From NCBI RefSeq assembly GCF_019468465.1, contig NZ_CP080519.1:5878501-5942500 (forward strand): a DNA stretch of 64,000 bases, written 5' to 3'. This document shows, piece after piece, positions 42,754 to 49,725 of the stretch. The first letter of the stretch is position 1. Each line of letters begins with the position of its first letter. Below the pieces are notes generated by a model. That model was not told the origin of the DNA, did no database searches, and was given only the letters and a program-made list of their open reading frames with translations. The position numbers and the translations under genes are program-made. Source of the DNA: Amycolatopsis sp. DSM 110486 (lineage in GTDB: Bacteria > Actinomycetota > Actinomycetes > Mycobacteriales > Pseudonocardiaceae).

Positions 42754-42910
42754 GGACTCGGTCCGGTCCGGGCGGACCGTGGGTGTACTCGTGCTGGTCC
42801 CGGGCCTGTTTGACCCGGTCCGGACGGGTCCGGGTCCATCGGACTCAGGCCCCGGTCCGGGGCTGGGGAACCGCTCCCGGACCCGGACCCGGACCGGGAG
42901 CACGGAGCGG
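42754..42910. repeat. core-and-word module I (word GGTCCGG/GACCCGGA)
   Basis: Core GTGTACTCGTGCTGGTCCCGG begins at 42783. Around it lie five GGTCCG words and several CGGACC words. GACCCGGA occurs at 42880-42887 and 42886-42893, and as its complement at 42829-42836. It extends into the 3' end of the 112-aa gene, where it codes for Pro-Gly repeats. Confidence 0.75.
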
Positions 42911-43183
42911 GACCGGGACCGGGACGATGTCGGTCCCGTCGCGGCGGGCCTTGGCGACGGTCTCGGCGAGGGCGGCGCGGCCGTCGGGGTCGGTCGGTTC
43001 GTAGAGGGCGATGGCGAGGAACTCGGCGCGGCCGGTCGTCGGGTCGAGGTCGAACACGGGCACGTAGAAGCGGGTCCCGTCGGTGATGATCAGCGACAGG
43101 TCTTCGCGCAGCCCGCCGCCCGGCAGTGGGGCGGGTGGGGTGTGCCCGGTCCGGCGGTAGGGGTCGCGGGGTGCGGATGCCAT
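42845..43183 (-). CDS. hypothetical protein, 112 aa
   Basis: ATG 43183 has GGAGG upstream. The first ~75 residues look folded (EDLSLIITDGTRFYVPVFDLDPTTGRAEFLAIALYEPTD, key segment FYVPVFDLD), with alternating strands. The C-terminal PGPGPG tail is encoded by repeat module I. It is found in an array of small element genes with the same orientation. No family is recognised. Confidence 0.7.
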   Translation of the reverse strand: MASAPRDPYRRTGHTPPAPLPGGGLREDLSLIITDGTRFYVPVFDLDPTTGRAEFLAIALYEPTDPDGRAALAETVAKARRDGTDIVPVPVPLRAPGPGPGPGAVPQPRTGA

Positions 43184-43282
43184 CGGGTTGCCTCCAACGG
43201 GGCGCGGGGGGGTGAGGGCACAGGGATGCCCGGGACAGGAAGAGGGGAAGTGGTCGGCGACGGCCCGGTGGCCGGCCGGGTG

Positions 43283-43672
43283 CTACAGGGGCGGGCGGTC
43301 GCGGTGGGCCTTGCGGCATAGTTCCTGCGCGGCGACCTGGCAGCGGTACGGGTGGGCATCGGCCGGGAACGCGTCGAGCTCGTTGCCCTCGCGCAGTCGC
43401 TGGGCGGCGCAGGCCAGCTGGCCGCGACCGCAGATCCGGACGCCGCGCACGGCTGCGTCGGCGGCCTCGTTGGTGAGCAGGCCGTAGCGGCCGATCTCCT
43501 CGCCGCTGTGCGCGATGGCGAGGGCGACCTCGTCGACGGTGAGCACCCACGGGGCGGGCGCGTCGGCCGGCCACATTCCCAGCCGCTCCACCGCGGTGCC
43601 GTCCAGTGCGGTGGCGGGTTCGGCGGGGGCGAGGCGGTGGCCGTGGTCGTAGGTGGCGAACCCGGTGGTCAC
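43283..43672 (-). CDS. hypothetical protein, 129 aa
   Basis: The GTG at 43672 overlaps the stop of the preceding gene (GTGA), indicating translational coupling. The protein is helical with three cysteines (RICGRGQLACAAQRL, YRCQVAAQELC). The C-terminal C-x(12-14)-C spacing could bind metal, but the pattern is not diagnostic. Part of the small-gene operon of the element. Unknown function. Confidence 0.7.
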   Translation of the reverse strand: MTTGFATYDHGHRLAPAEPATALDGTAVERLGMWPADAPAPWVLTVDEVALAIAHSGEEIGRYGLLTNEAADAAVRGVRICGRGQLACAAQRLREGNELDAFPADAHPYRCQVAAQELCRKAHRDRPPL

Positions 43673-44106
43673 TGGGTCACCTCGTCGGAGGTGCGCGGGT
43701 GCGGGACCTGCCGCGCCGTGCGGGTACGACGGGCGGCGGCGTGCGCGGCGACCAGCTCGGCCACGATCGGGCGGATCATCTCGGCGCGTTCGGTGTCCCA
43801 GCTGCCCGGCTTGGCCGCGTCCAGCTCGATCCGGGCGGCTTCCATGCCGTCGCCGCCGATCCCGAACAGCATCTCGGCCATGGCGCCCCGGATGTAGGCG
43901 GTGTCCGCGAGCGCGGCGGCGACGTCGTCGCGGCCCTCGCCCTTGGTGGCCGCCCACAGCACCGCGACCAGGTCTTCGACCGAGACCGGCACGACCAGCC
44001 CGAGGTTCATCACCACGCGGGTGTCGTTGTCCTGCCGGTGGGTCGGGATGAACTCCGTCGCCACACCAGCCATCAGCGCGTGTCCCATGTGCGTCGTCGT
44101 CGCCAT
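43669..44106 (-). CDS. hypothetical protein, 145 aa
   Basis: It starts at ATG 44106, 2 bases after the stop of the upstream HTH gene, and is coupled to the next gene. It is predicted helical in the C-terminal half (DVAAALADTAYIRGAMAEMLFGIGGDGMEAARIEL). No motif is recognised. Its position between an HTH protein and other small genes of AICE type suggests a role in element maintenance, which is inference. Confidence 0.75.
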   Translation of the reverse strand: MATTTHMGHALMAGVATEFIPTHRQDNDTRVVMNLGLVVPVSVEDLVAVLWAATKGEGRDDVAAALADTAYIRGAMAEMLFGIGGDGMEAARIELDAAKPGSWDTERAEMIRPIVAELVAAHAAARRTRTARQVPHPRTSDEVTQ

Positions 44107-44108
44107 GA

Positions 44109-44381
44109 TTACGCCACCTCCGCCGCGTCGATGCTGACCTCGGTGTCGTCGGCCGCCGCCGACTCGTCGCCCTTGACGTAGCCCTGGTAGGCCGCTTCGG
44201 CGCAGGTCTCCAGGTAGGTGTTCACGGCGTGGCCGGGGATCCGCAGGGCACCCTTGCCGGTGCCGATCTTGAGGGCGTCCAGCTGGCCGGACTCGATGGC
44301 GCGGTAGATGGTGGCGCGGGAGACGTCGAGCATCTCCGCCAGCTGCTTGACCCGGAAGTACCGGTTACTCTCGACCTGCAT
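44109..44381 (-). CDS. excisionase-type helix-turn-helix DNA-binding protein
   Basis: A 90-residue protein. The HTH is YFRVKQLAEMLDVSRATIYRAIESGQLDALKIGTGKGALRIP (key VKQLAEMLDVSRATIYRAI), the MerR-like HTH_17 fold. ATG 44381 has GGGAG upstream. It differs from Xis at 39024 and heads the small-gene operon, so it is more likely a regulator or replication accessory protein (like pSAM2-type small HTH proteins) than a second excisionase. It is divergent from the GntR gene. Confidence 0.85.
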   Translation of the reverse strand: MQVESNRYFRVKQLAEMLDVSRATIYRAIESGQLDALKIGTGKGALRIPGHAVNTYLETCAEAAYQGYVKGDESAAADDTEVSIDAAEVA

Positions 44382-44494
44382 CGTTGCTCCCAGAGGTTTC
44401 GATGTGGGCCCCGGTTGGTGCTGCAACACCGCCGGGGCCGTTTGCTGTCGTCCAGGATCTCTGTGATCCCTGCGACGAGAGGAACAGTAGGACG

Positions 44495-44529
44495 ACATAG
44501 CCAACATGGGCAATATGAGTGGACTATGT
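44495..44529. promoter_or_regulatory. ACATAG/CTATGT inverted repeat, candidate GntR operator
   Basis: ACATAG at 44495-44500 and CTATGT at 44524-44529 flank two half-site-like copies (CAACATGG, CAATATGA) in the 192-base divergent region between the HTH and GntR genes. GntR repressors such as KorSA of pSAM2 control their own and replication genes through repeats of this sort; assignment here is inference. Confidence 0.45.
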
Positions 44530-44573
44530 TCACCCAGGTGGGTTAGTTGACTTGGTGCCGTAACCTGGCCGAC

Positions 44574-44924
44574 ATGCCAAAACTCGACCCGAACGACGCG
44601 CGCTCGCCCTACCTGCAGGTGTCGGAGTCGCTTCGCTCCCAGATCTTCGCTGGCTCGTTCAAGCCAGGGGAGAAGTTGCCCTCGCATCAGGCCATCGCCG
44701 AGGACTTCGGCGTGTCCGTGGGGACCGTCAAGCGGGCCTTCGCGGAGCTGCAAGAGGAACAGCTCATCGTGACTCGGCAGGGGCAGGGGTCGTTCGTGCG
44801 TGATCCTCTGCCGGCCGTTGCGGACCACGGAACGACTGGCGACCTCGGCCAGGTGTACGAACAGATCGCCACCATTCGCCAGCTGCTCGACTCGGTGGAA
44901 CGTCAACTGCGCGCTCATGGTTAG
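44574..44924 (+). CDS. GntR-family regulator (YtrA/KorSA type)
   Basis: A 116-residue regulator: a wHTH (PYLQVSESLRSQIFAGSFKPGEKLPSHQAIAEDFGVSVGTVKRAFAELQEE, key PGEKLPSHQAIAEDFGVS) and a short C-terminal helix (QIATIRQLLDSVERQLR) for dimerisation. It lacks a large ligand domain. In AICEs such proteins repress replication and transfer. I start at ATG 44574 rather than the TTG at 44547 because the residues upstream do not look like GntR. It is divergent from the small-gene operon; its stop overlaps the stop of the small gene at 44921 by four bases. Confidence 0.9.
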   Translation: MPKLDPNDARSPYLQVSESLRSQIFAGSFKPGEKLPSHQAIAEDFGVSVGTVKRAFAELQEEQLIVTRQGQGSFVRDPLPAVADHGTTGDLGQVYEQIATIRQLLDSVERQLRAHG

Positions 44925-45121
44925 TTCCCCAGGTTCCGGAAGAACGTCACTAGGCCATCGATCGCGCCTCCGGCGGTTCCAGCGGCACCCTTGGCCCAGC
45001 TTGCAGCGTCTGCGGGGTAGTGCACGATCAGCGCCAGGAGTGCGAGCGCAACGCACGCACCGAGAACTTTCCGGAGTGCGCCGCCGCCGGTCTTGAAACC
45101 CGGAATCTGGCTCTTGGCCAT
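44921..45121 (-). CDS. small protein with hydrophobic segment and possible signal peptide, 66 aa
   Basis: The basic N-terminus (MAKSQIPGFKTGGGALRK) is followed by a hydrophobic stretch (VLGACVALALLALIVHY) and then PADA-AS, which fits a signal peptidase I site (Ala at -3 and -1). Cleavage would release ~27 residues, ASWAKGAAGTAGGAIDGLVT and FFRNLGN. Alternatively it is a one-helix membrane protein. It is divergent from the HTH-TPR gene across a palindrome. No family is recognised. Confidence 0.7.
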   Translation of the reverse strand: MAKSQIPGFKTGGGALRKVLGACVALALLALIVHYPADAASWAKGAAGTAGGAIDGLVTFFRNLGN

Positions 45122-45213
45122 CGTGTTCCACCTCCCATGTGCGTTGCTGCGACTTCCGTTGCTGGTGTCGCTGCCTTCGCTTACAACCATCGTCGTCACG
45201 GAGGGTGGAAAGT

Positions 45214-45234
45214 AGTGTCACCGCACGTGACACT
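45214..45234. promoter_or_regulatory. perfect palindrome between small exported gene and HTH-TPR gene
   Basis: AGTGTCAC, a 5-nt centre CGCAC, and GTGACACT form a perfect 8+5+8 inverted repeat. Additional TCACC/GGTGA half-sites follow (45236-45276). It lies 93 bases upstream of the 66-aa gene and 111 upstream of the HTH-TPR gene, suited to control both. Confidence 0.65.
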
Positions 45235-45344
45235 CTGGTGATGTGGGGATACGCCAGCGTCACCAGCGCATCACCGCGTAACACTTGGCGCGGGTGCCAC
45301 ACTGGAAGTGCAGGTCAGTCGGCTGTGAGGGAGAGGGACGCAGG

Positions 45345-46580
45345 ATGAGTGACGACCAACCGTCGTGGGCCAAGCGCATCCGGGCGATGCGGGAGGCGCG
45401 AGGCTGGTCCCAGACGGAGGCAGCGGAGCAGATGCGCCGGCACTCCTCACGGGCGCTGCCTGAGACCGACCATCTGGCGCGGCGCTGGAAGGCATGGGAA
45501 CTGGGGGAGAACAAGCCTGGCCGCGAGTACGCGCCGATCATCGCGGCGACTCTCAACACCGTCACGCAGTCCTTGTTCCCGCCCGAGGAAAAGCCGGAGG
45601 CGGGTCTGGAAATCCTCAATGCCACCGGCATGGACACACTGGAAATCGTGTCCCGGCTTCAGGCATCGGACGTGAACGATGCCACCCTTGAAGCCGTTCG
45701 CATCACAGTTGACAAGCTCTGCTCCGAGTACGCGCGACAGCCGCCCTTCGAGCTGATCGGAGAGGGTCGCCAGTGGCTTCGACGACTAGTCGAAATGCAG
45801 GAGCAACGTCTCAATTTCCGTCAGCGACGCGACACGTTGGAATTGGCCGGCTGGCTGGCGCTCCTGGTCGGTTGCCTCGAATATGACCTCGGCGACCGCC
45901 GCGCGGCCGAGGCGACCCGGCAGGCGGCTCTCAGTCTCGGACGTGAAGTCGGAAGCCCCGGTATTCTCGGGTGGGCTCACGAAATGAGTGCGTGGTTCGC
46001 TTTGACTGCAGGCGATTACCGTGGCGTGGTCGCGGCTGGGCAGGCGGGCGAGGCGGCAGCTGAAAATCACAGCGTATCGGTTCAGCTGATTGCACAGCAG
46101 GCGAAGGCGTACGCACGAATGGGGCGTCGCGAGGAGATGGAAAGCACCCTCGAACGTGGCCGCGTCGCGCTCGACAAGATGGAGTATCCGTCGAACATCG
46201 ACAATCACTTCGTGGTTGATCCGTCCAAGTACGACTTCTACGTCATGGACTGCTACCGGCATGTGGGCGAAGACAGGATGGCGCGTGAGCTCTCGGACGA
46301 GGTGATCAGGGTCAGCTCGGGCTTCAACAACCAGGATCGTTGGCCGATGCGCATCGCGGAAGCTCAGATCACGCTGGGCGTCGTCGCAGCTCGTGAGGGT
46401 GACTTGGATGAGGCCGTGAGCTACGGCCGGAAGGCGATCGGGAGCGGTCGCAAGTCCCTGCCGTCTCTGGCGATGGTGTCGCAGGATCTGGCGGACGTCC
46501 TGCGCGAGCGCTATCCCGGTGAGCGCGAAGCGACGGAGTACCTGGAGCAGCTGCGGGCAATCCAGCGGCCGGCCTCATGA
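45345..46580 (+). CDS. XRE helix-turn-helix regulator with TPR-like domain
   Basis: A 411-residue protein. The N-terminal HTH (WAKRIRAMREARGWSQTEAAEQMRRHS, key RGWSQTEAAEQM) is followed by a long helical-repeat region of about 300 residues with TPR-like units (GDYRGVVAAGQAGEAAAENHS, YARMGRREEMESTLERGRVAL, ARELSDEVIRVSSGF, GDLDEAVSYGRKAIG). This is the architecture of RRNPP peptide-sensing regulators. ATG 45345 has GAGAGGGACGCAGG upstream. Its TGA overlaps the ATG of the next gene, showing coupling. Confidence 0.88.
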   Translation: MSDDQPSWAKRIRAMREARGWSQTEAAEQMRRHSSRALPETDHLARRWKAWELGENKPGREYAPIIAATLNTVTQSLFPPEEKPEAGLEILNATGMDTLEIVSRLQASDVNDATLEAVRITVDKLCSEYARQPPFELIGEGRQWLRRLVEMQEQRLNFRQRRDTLELAGWLALLVGCLEYDLGDRRAAEATRQAALSLGREVGSPGILGWAHEMSAWFALTAGDYRGVVAAGQAGEAAAENHSVSVQLIAQQAKAYARMGRREEMESTLERGRVALDKMEYPSNIDNHFVVDPSKYDFYVMDCYRHVGEDRMARELSDEVIRVSSGFNNQDRWPMRIAEAQITLGVVAAREGDLDEAVSYGRKAIGSGRKSLPSLAMVSQDLADVLRERYPGEREATEYLEQLRAIQRPAS

Positions 46581-47521
46581 GCGACGCTACGGACTGGATA
46601 TCCGCTGTCTCGACCGCCCTCGCGATGGGCTTCGCGGGGACCGCCGCGGTCTATGCGGCCAAATCCTGGGGCTCCGCGAAGAAGCAGGTCCAAGCGGCCG
46701 AGCGGCAAGTGGAAGCTGCGTATGAGCAGGTCAGAATCGCGGAAGCTGCTACGCAAAGGCAAGAGGAGCGTGCGGCAGCTGCCGATGAGCGCGCCGATCG
46801 CGCGGAAAATAGAGAACTGTTACAAGTCCAGGCGGCGGAAGAACGGTTCATTAAAGCCCAGCTAGATGCTCGTGCTCCGTACGTCTATCTTCGAACCCGG
46901 GACGGATACTCCGGCCTGGCTGGCATCACTTATAATGAGGAGGTGCTTAGCCCGGCGCCGCTCATAGCGGCGTTACCTAAGGAGGCCAGTAGATTAGCTT
47001 TCGATCCTGAGGCTCGCCTTCACAATTACGAACCAAAAGACGGGACAGAGATTCCGTCAGCCGAAGACTTCCTATTCGTGGTGACAATAACTGTTGATGC
47101 GGTCAATGTTTCGGATTACCCCGCGCGAATTAATGTGATCGATATTGGGGAGTTCGATGTCCTTGGTGACTTCCGGGGAAACGATATTATCGTTCCTCAG
47201 CGTGGCGCAAAAACAGTCGTACTGAGACGAGTGATCAGCTCTGCGGAGATTCGAGCGTCTGGAACCTCGGCGGGGATCGCGGACTTTAAAGGTTGTGTCG
47301 TGTATATGAAATTCTGGGCCCGTGATTTTAGCTACAGTGTCCGCGATGAGCTTAATCTGGGTGTGGATCTTCGATTCTTTGCGATGGATGGACAGCGTAT
47401 TATCGTTTCGCGTACCCCTGCGTTTCTGATCAACGAAACCGCCGACATGGGCCCTGCCAGGGTCTACGAGCGGATCGAGGCGGCGAAGGAGCAGGCGGAC
47501 GCGAGTTTGGCCAACCCCTGA
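46577..47521 (+). CDS. membrane-anchored coiled-coil protein, low GC, three TTA codons
   Basis: A 314-residue protein: an N-terminal helix (SAVSTALAMGFAGTAAVYAA), a coiled coil at about 35-95 (KKQVQAAERQVEAAYEQVRIAEAATQRQEERAAAADERADRAE, key heptads KKQVQAAERQV), then a beta-rich domain of ~200 residues ending in FFAMDGQRIIVSRTPAFLI. Codon use differs sharply from neighbours, with AGA and AAA codons and TTA at 46820, 46973 and 46994. The ATG overlaps the HTH-TPR stop (ATGA). It is the element's last gene before attR and its most foreign. Cargo function is unknown. Confidence 0.82.
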   Translation: MSDATDWISAVSTALAMGFAGTAAVYAAKSWGSAKKQVQAAERQVEAAYEQVRIAEAATQRQEERAAAADERADRAENRELLQVQAAEERFIKAQLDARAPYVYLRTRDGYSGLAGITYNEEVLSPAPLIAALPKEASRLAFDPEARLHNYEPKDGTEIPSAEDFLFVVTITVDAVNVSDYPARINVIDIGEFDVLGDFRGNDIIVPQRGAKTVVLRRVISSAEIRASGTSAGIADFKGCVVYMKFWARDFSYSVRDELNLGVDLRFFAMDGQRIIVSRTPAFLINETADMGPARVYERIEAAKEQADASLANP

Positions 47522-47793
47522 CCGGCAGTGTGGAGCGGTCCGAACTCACCTCAACCGGTGAGAGTCCCCGTTCCACCGCCGCGGTCGCCGCCAACGCAGG
47601 GGATCGCCGGAGGCGGCCACGTGGCGGAAGGCTGGCCGCACTCGGCGCGCGTTCTCCGTGTTTCAGCCTCTGGGTATGACATCCAGTTCTGACACCAACG
47701 GGTGTGACCCACCGTGGACAGATCTGAACGATGTTGGACGTCAAAACCATGTGAGTGCAGGAAAAACGCACATGCGAGAGGGGAAGCCCTTAA
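47522..47793. other. gene-free right end of the element
   Basis: No supported gene lies here; reading frames are short or low-complexity. Nothing else stands out before attR; arm sites for Int would be expected here. Confidence 0.5.
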
Positions 47794-47836
47794 TTTACAC
47801 CCGAGCGGTCGCAGGTTCGAACCCTGCTGCGCCCAC
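47794..47836. repeat. attR, 43-bp attachment repeat (tRNA-Val 3' remnant)
   Basis: Identical to 37764-37806, lacking the 5' half of the tRNA and followed by GCGG rather than CA. It marks the right border of the element. Confidence 0.96.
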
Positions 47837-47951
47837 GCGGTCCTCTGGGTGGACTGTGTCCGCGGAACGCGCGGACTGGGTCGTCCCACGGTGTCTTTTG
47901 GGGGTGCAACCCCCAAACCCCGCCCGGCGGGCTTCGCCCCCGGGCCCCCAC

Positions 47952-48293
47952 GGTGGTCGTCTTGGGTGGTCTTGCCCCCGGGCCCCCGCGGTGGTCGTCT
48001 TGGGTGGCCTTGCCTCCGGACCCCGCGGTGGTCGTCTTGGGTGGTCTTGCCTCCGGGCCCCGCGGTGGTCGTCTTGGGTGGTCTTGCCTCCGGGCCCCGC
48101 GGTGGTCGTCTTGGGTGGTCTTGCCTCCGGACCCCGCGGTGGTCGTCTTGGGTGGTCTTGCCCCCGGATTCCCGCGGTTGTCGTCTTGGGTGGGTTGTCT
48201 CCGGATTCCCGCGGTGGTCGGCTTGCGTGGGTGGTCTCCCGGGTTCCGGCGGTCGTCGGCTGGGGTGGTCGTGGCGGCGCCGGACGTTCCGGC
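47952..48293. repeat. 37-bp GC-rich tandem repeat array, about nine units
   Basis: Units begin with GGTGGTCGTCTTGGGTGGTC followed by TTGCCTCCGGGCCCCGC. Starts are at 47952, 47990, 48027, 48064, 48101, 48138, 48176, 48213 and 48251 (37-38 bp apart). The central copies at 48027-48137 are nearly identical; the flanks decay. A 37-bp period changes frame at each unit, so it is not a coding repeat. It begins 116 bases after attR in host DNA. The rest of 47837-48458 contains only similar decayed sequence and the start region of the next gene. Confidence 0.9.
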
Positions 48294-48458
48294 GGTGGTC
48301 GTGGGGGGTGCGCCCGGAGCTGCCCCCGGCGGGGGTCGTCTTTGTCTGATCTGTAACGGTTGGTGATCGGTCGGGGACGGGTCGAGACCGGCGCGGCGGA
48401 GTGGCCCTACGCTGGACCGGCGTGATCGGAGGGTCGCCGGTCTGCGGTGGGGGGACGA

Positions 48459-49556
48459 GTGGACGCGCAGCGTGCATATCGGCGGGTCAGCGGGACGTTC
48501 GGATTCTTCGCGCTGCTGTTCAGCACCGCGGTGGGCACGGCGGCCGTCGCTGACGGAGCGCTGAGCCGGTCGAGGGTGGAGTGGACGCCCGCGCTGGTGC
48601 TGGCGGGAATCGCAGTGGTCGGAGCGGTGGTGCTGCGGGCCGGGCGGAAGGTCGCGTCGGCGCGGTACGTCGAAGCCTCCAGGCGGCGGCGCCGGGCGGG
48701 GTTTTCGCCGGCGTTCCCGTTCACGCTGGCCGCCTGGGTGCTCGCCGCGGCGGGATTCGGGGCGGTGGCCGGCACCGCGGTCGTGGCCGGCGAACTCGGG
48801 GACGCCGAATCACATGCGCGCCTGCAGAACCTCGTGGACTTCCCGCGGCCGATTCTCCTGCTGTTCGCCGGGCTCGTGCTCCTGGCGGCCGCCGGGTACT
48901 ACTCGTGGCGTTTTCGGGAACGGCACGAGCTGCTGGCGCTGCAGGCGGCGGGGATCGCGGTCTTGGTCGAGCCTGAGCCGCCGCGGCCGATCCAGACGAC
49001 CCGGCTCTGGCTCGTCGGCACGCTGGTCGACGCCTCGCTGTTCGCCGGCGCGATCGTGCCCCGGCTGCTGTCCGACGGCGACCGCCCCACCTCGGACGAG
49101 CTCCTCAACGGCGGCTTTGGCGTCCTCGCCGGGCCGGCAGTCGTGAGCTTCTCGATCCTGCTGCTCATGATGGTCAACTGGTCGACCCGCCGATCCGCCT
49201 GGCGCGCCCTGTCCCACCCGGCTTCCCTCGGCGCCCTCGCCCTGGTGGCGATCGGCTACGCCCTCGACGCCGGCGCCGGCCTCTCGGTCGTCGGCGCCGT
49301 CATCGGCGTCGCCGGCATCCTCCTCGGGTCGATCACCTGCCTGAACATCATGACCCGTGGCGCCCAGCCGTGGATGGGCCTGCTGTACCTCGCCGGCAAC
49401 TACGTCTACGGCTACCTCACCGCCCCGAACGGCGACTACGTCCTCCCGCAGGGCGTCACCGGCTGGATCATCGCCGTGCTGGCGGCGGCCTACGCGATCC
49501 GCGAGGCGATCAAGCACTACCGGGAGTGGACCGCGGTGGAGCCGCCGCCGTTCTGA
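48459..49556 (+). CDS. multi-pass membrane protein of unknown function, 365 aa
   Basis: About nine hydrophobic segments (FFALLFSTAVGTAAVADGAL, ALVLAGIAVVGAVVLRAG, PILLLFAGLVLLAAAGYYSW, VSFSILLLMMVNW, LSVVGAVIGVAGILLGSITC, GWIIAVLAAAYAIREAIKHY) with short loops. A short cytoplasmic basic loop (ASRRRRRAGF) lies between the second and third segments. GTG 48459 has GGGGGG about 6 bases upstream. No transporter motif is recognised. It is downstream of the tandem repeats and followed by a ~170-base space before a convergent gene. Confidence 0.75.
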   Translation: MDAQRAYRRVSGTFGFFALLFSTAVGTAAVADGALSRSRVEWTPALVLAGIAVVGAVVLRAGRKVASARYVEASRRRRRAGFSPAFPFTLAAWVLAAAGFGAVAGTAVVAGELGDAESHARLQNLVDFPRPILLLFAGLVLLAAAGYYSWRFRERHELLALQAAGIAVLVEPEPPRPIQTTRLWLVGTLVDASLFAGAIVPRLLSDGDRPTSDELLNGGFGVLAGPAVVSFSILLLMMVNWSTRRSAWRALSHPASLGALALVAIGYALDAGAGLSVVGAVIGVAGILLGSITCLNIMTRGAQPWMGLLYLAGNYVYGYLTAPNGDYVLPQGVTGWIIAVLAAAYAIREAIKHYREWTAVEPPPF

Positions 49557-49725
49557 GGCCGGCGGACCGGGGCCGGGCCTGCCCCCTCGACAGGCCCGGC
49601 CGCGTGGTGCGCGTCGCGGGCGAACGTGGAGTAGGAGGCTCGGCGGGCCCCGGTGGATACGTCGGAGACTGCGGCAAACGGGTGATCTTCCGAGACCGAC
49701 GAGGACCCGACGAGGACCGACGCTG

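Larger units (their letters stand above)
37764..47836. mobile_element. integrative element of actinomycete AICE type in tRNA-Val, about 10.0 kb, no translocase gene
   Basis: Bounded by a perfect 43-bp direct repeat (37764-37806 and 47794-47836). Genes in order: int, xis, small proteins, RepA-like helicase, four small genes including an HTH protein, GntR regulator, small exportable protein, HTH-TPR regulator, and a coiled-coil membrane protein. Int/Xis/Rep is the replication-excision set of AICEs such as pSAM2. The FtsK/TraB-like DNA translocase that defines conjugative AICEs is absent; no reading frame of that size or motif exists here. The spaces between genes hold the core-and-word repeat modules. 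Genes at the right end have lower GC than the host. Confidence 0.93.

Noticed and set aside
42726..43574. Longer N-terminal extension of the helicase frame (to 666 aa)
   Set aside because: The extra part is low-complexity Arg/Pro sequence read antisense to other real genes on the same strand in a different frame; the GTG at 42725 has a strong ribosome binding site.
47952..48360. CRISPR array at the 37-bp repeats
   Set aside because: There are no unique spacers: the units abut directly and decay at the flanks, and no cas genes are near. It is a tandem repeat.
48447..48458. Earlier start (GTG 48447) for the membrane protein
   Set aside because: It would overlap the G-rich ribosome binding region that serves GTG 48459 and lacks its own site.
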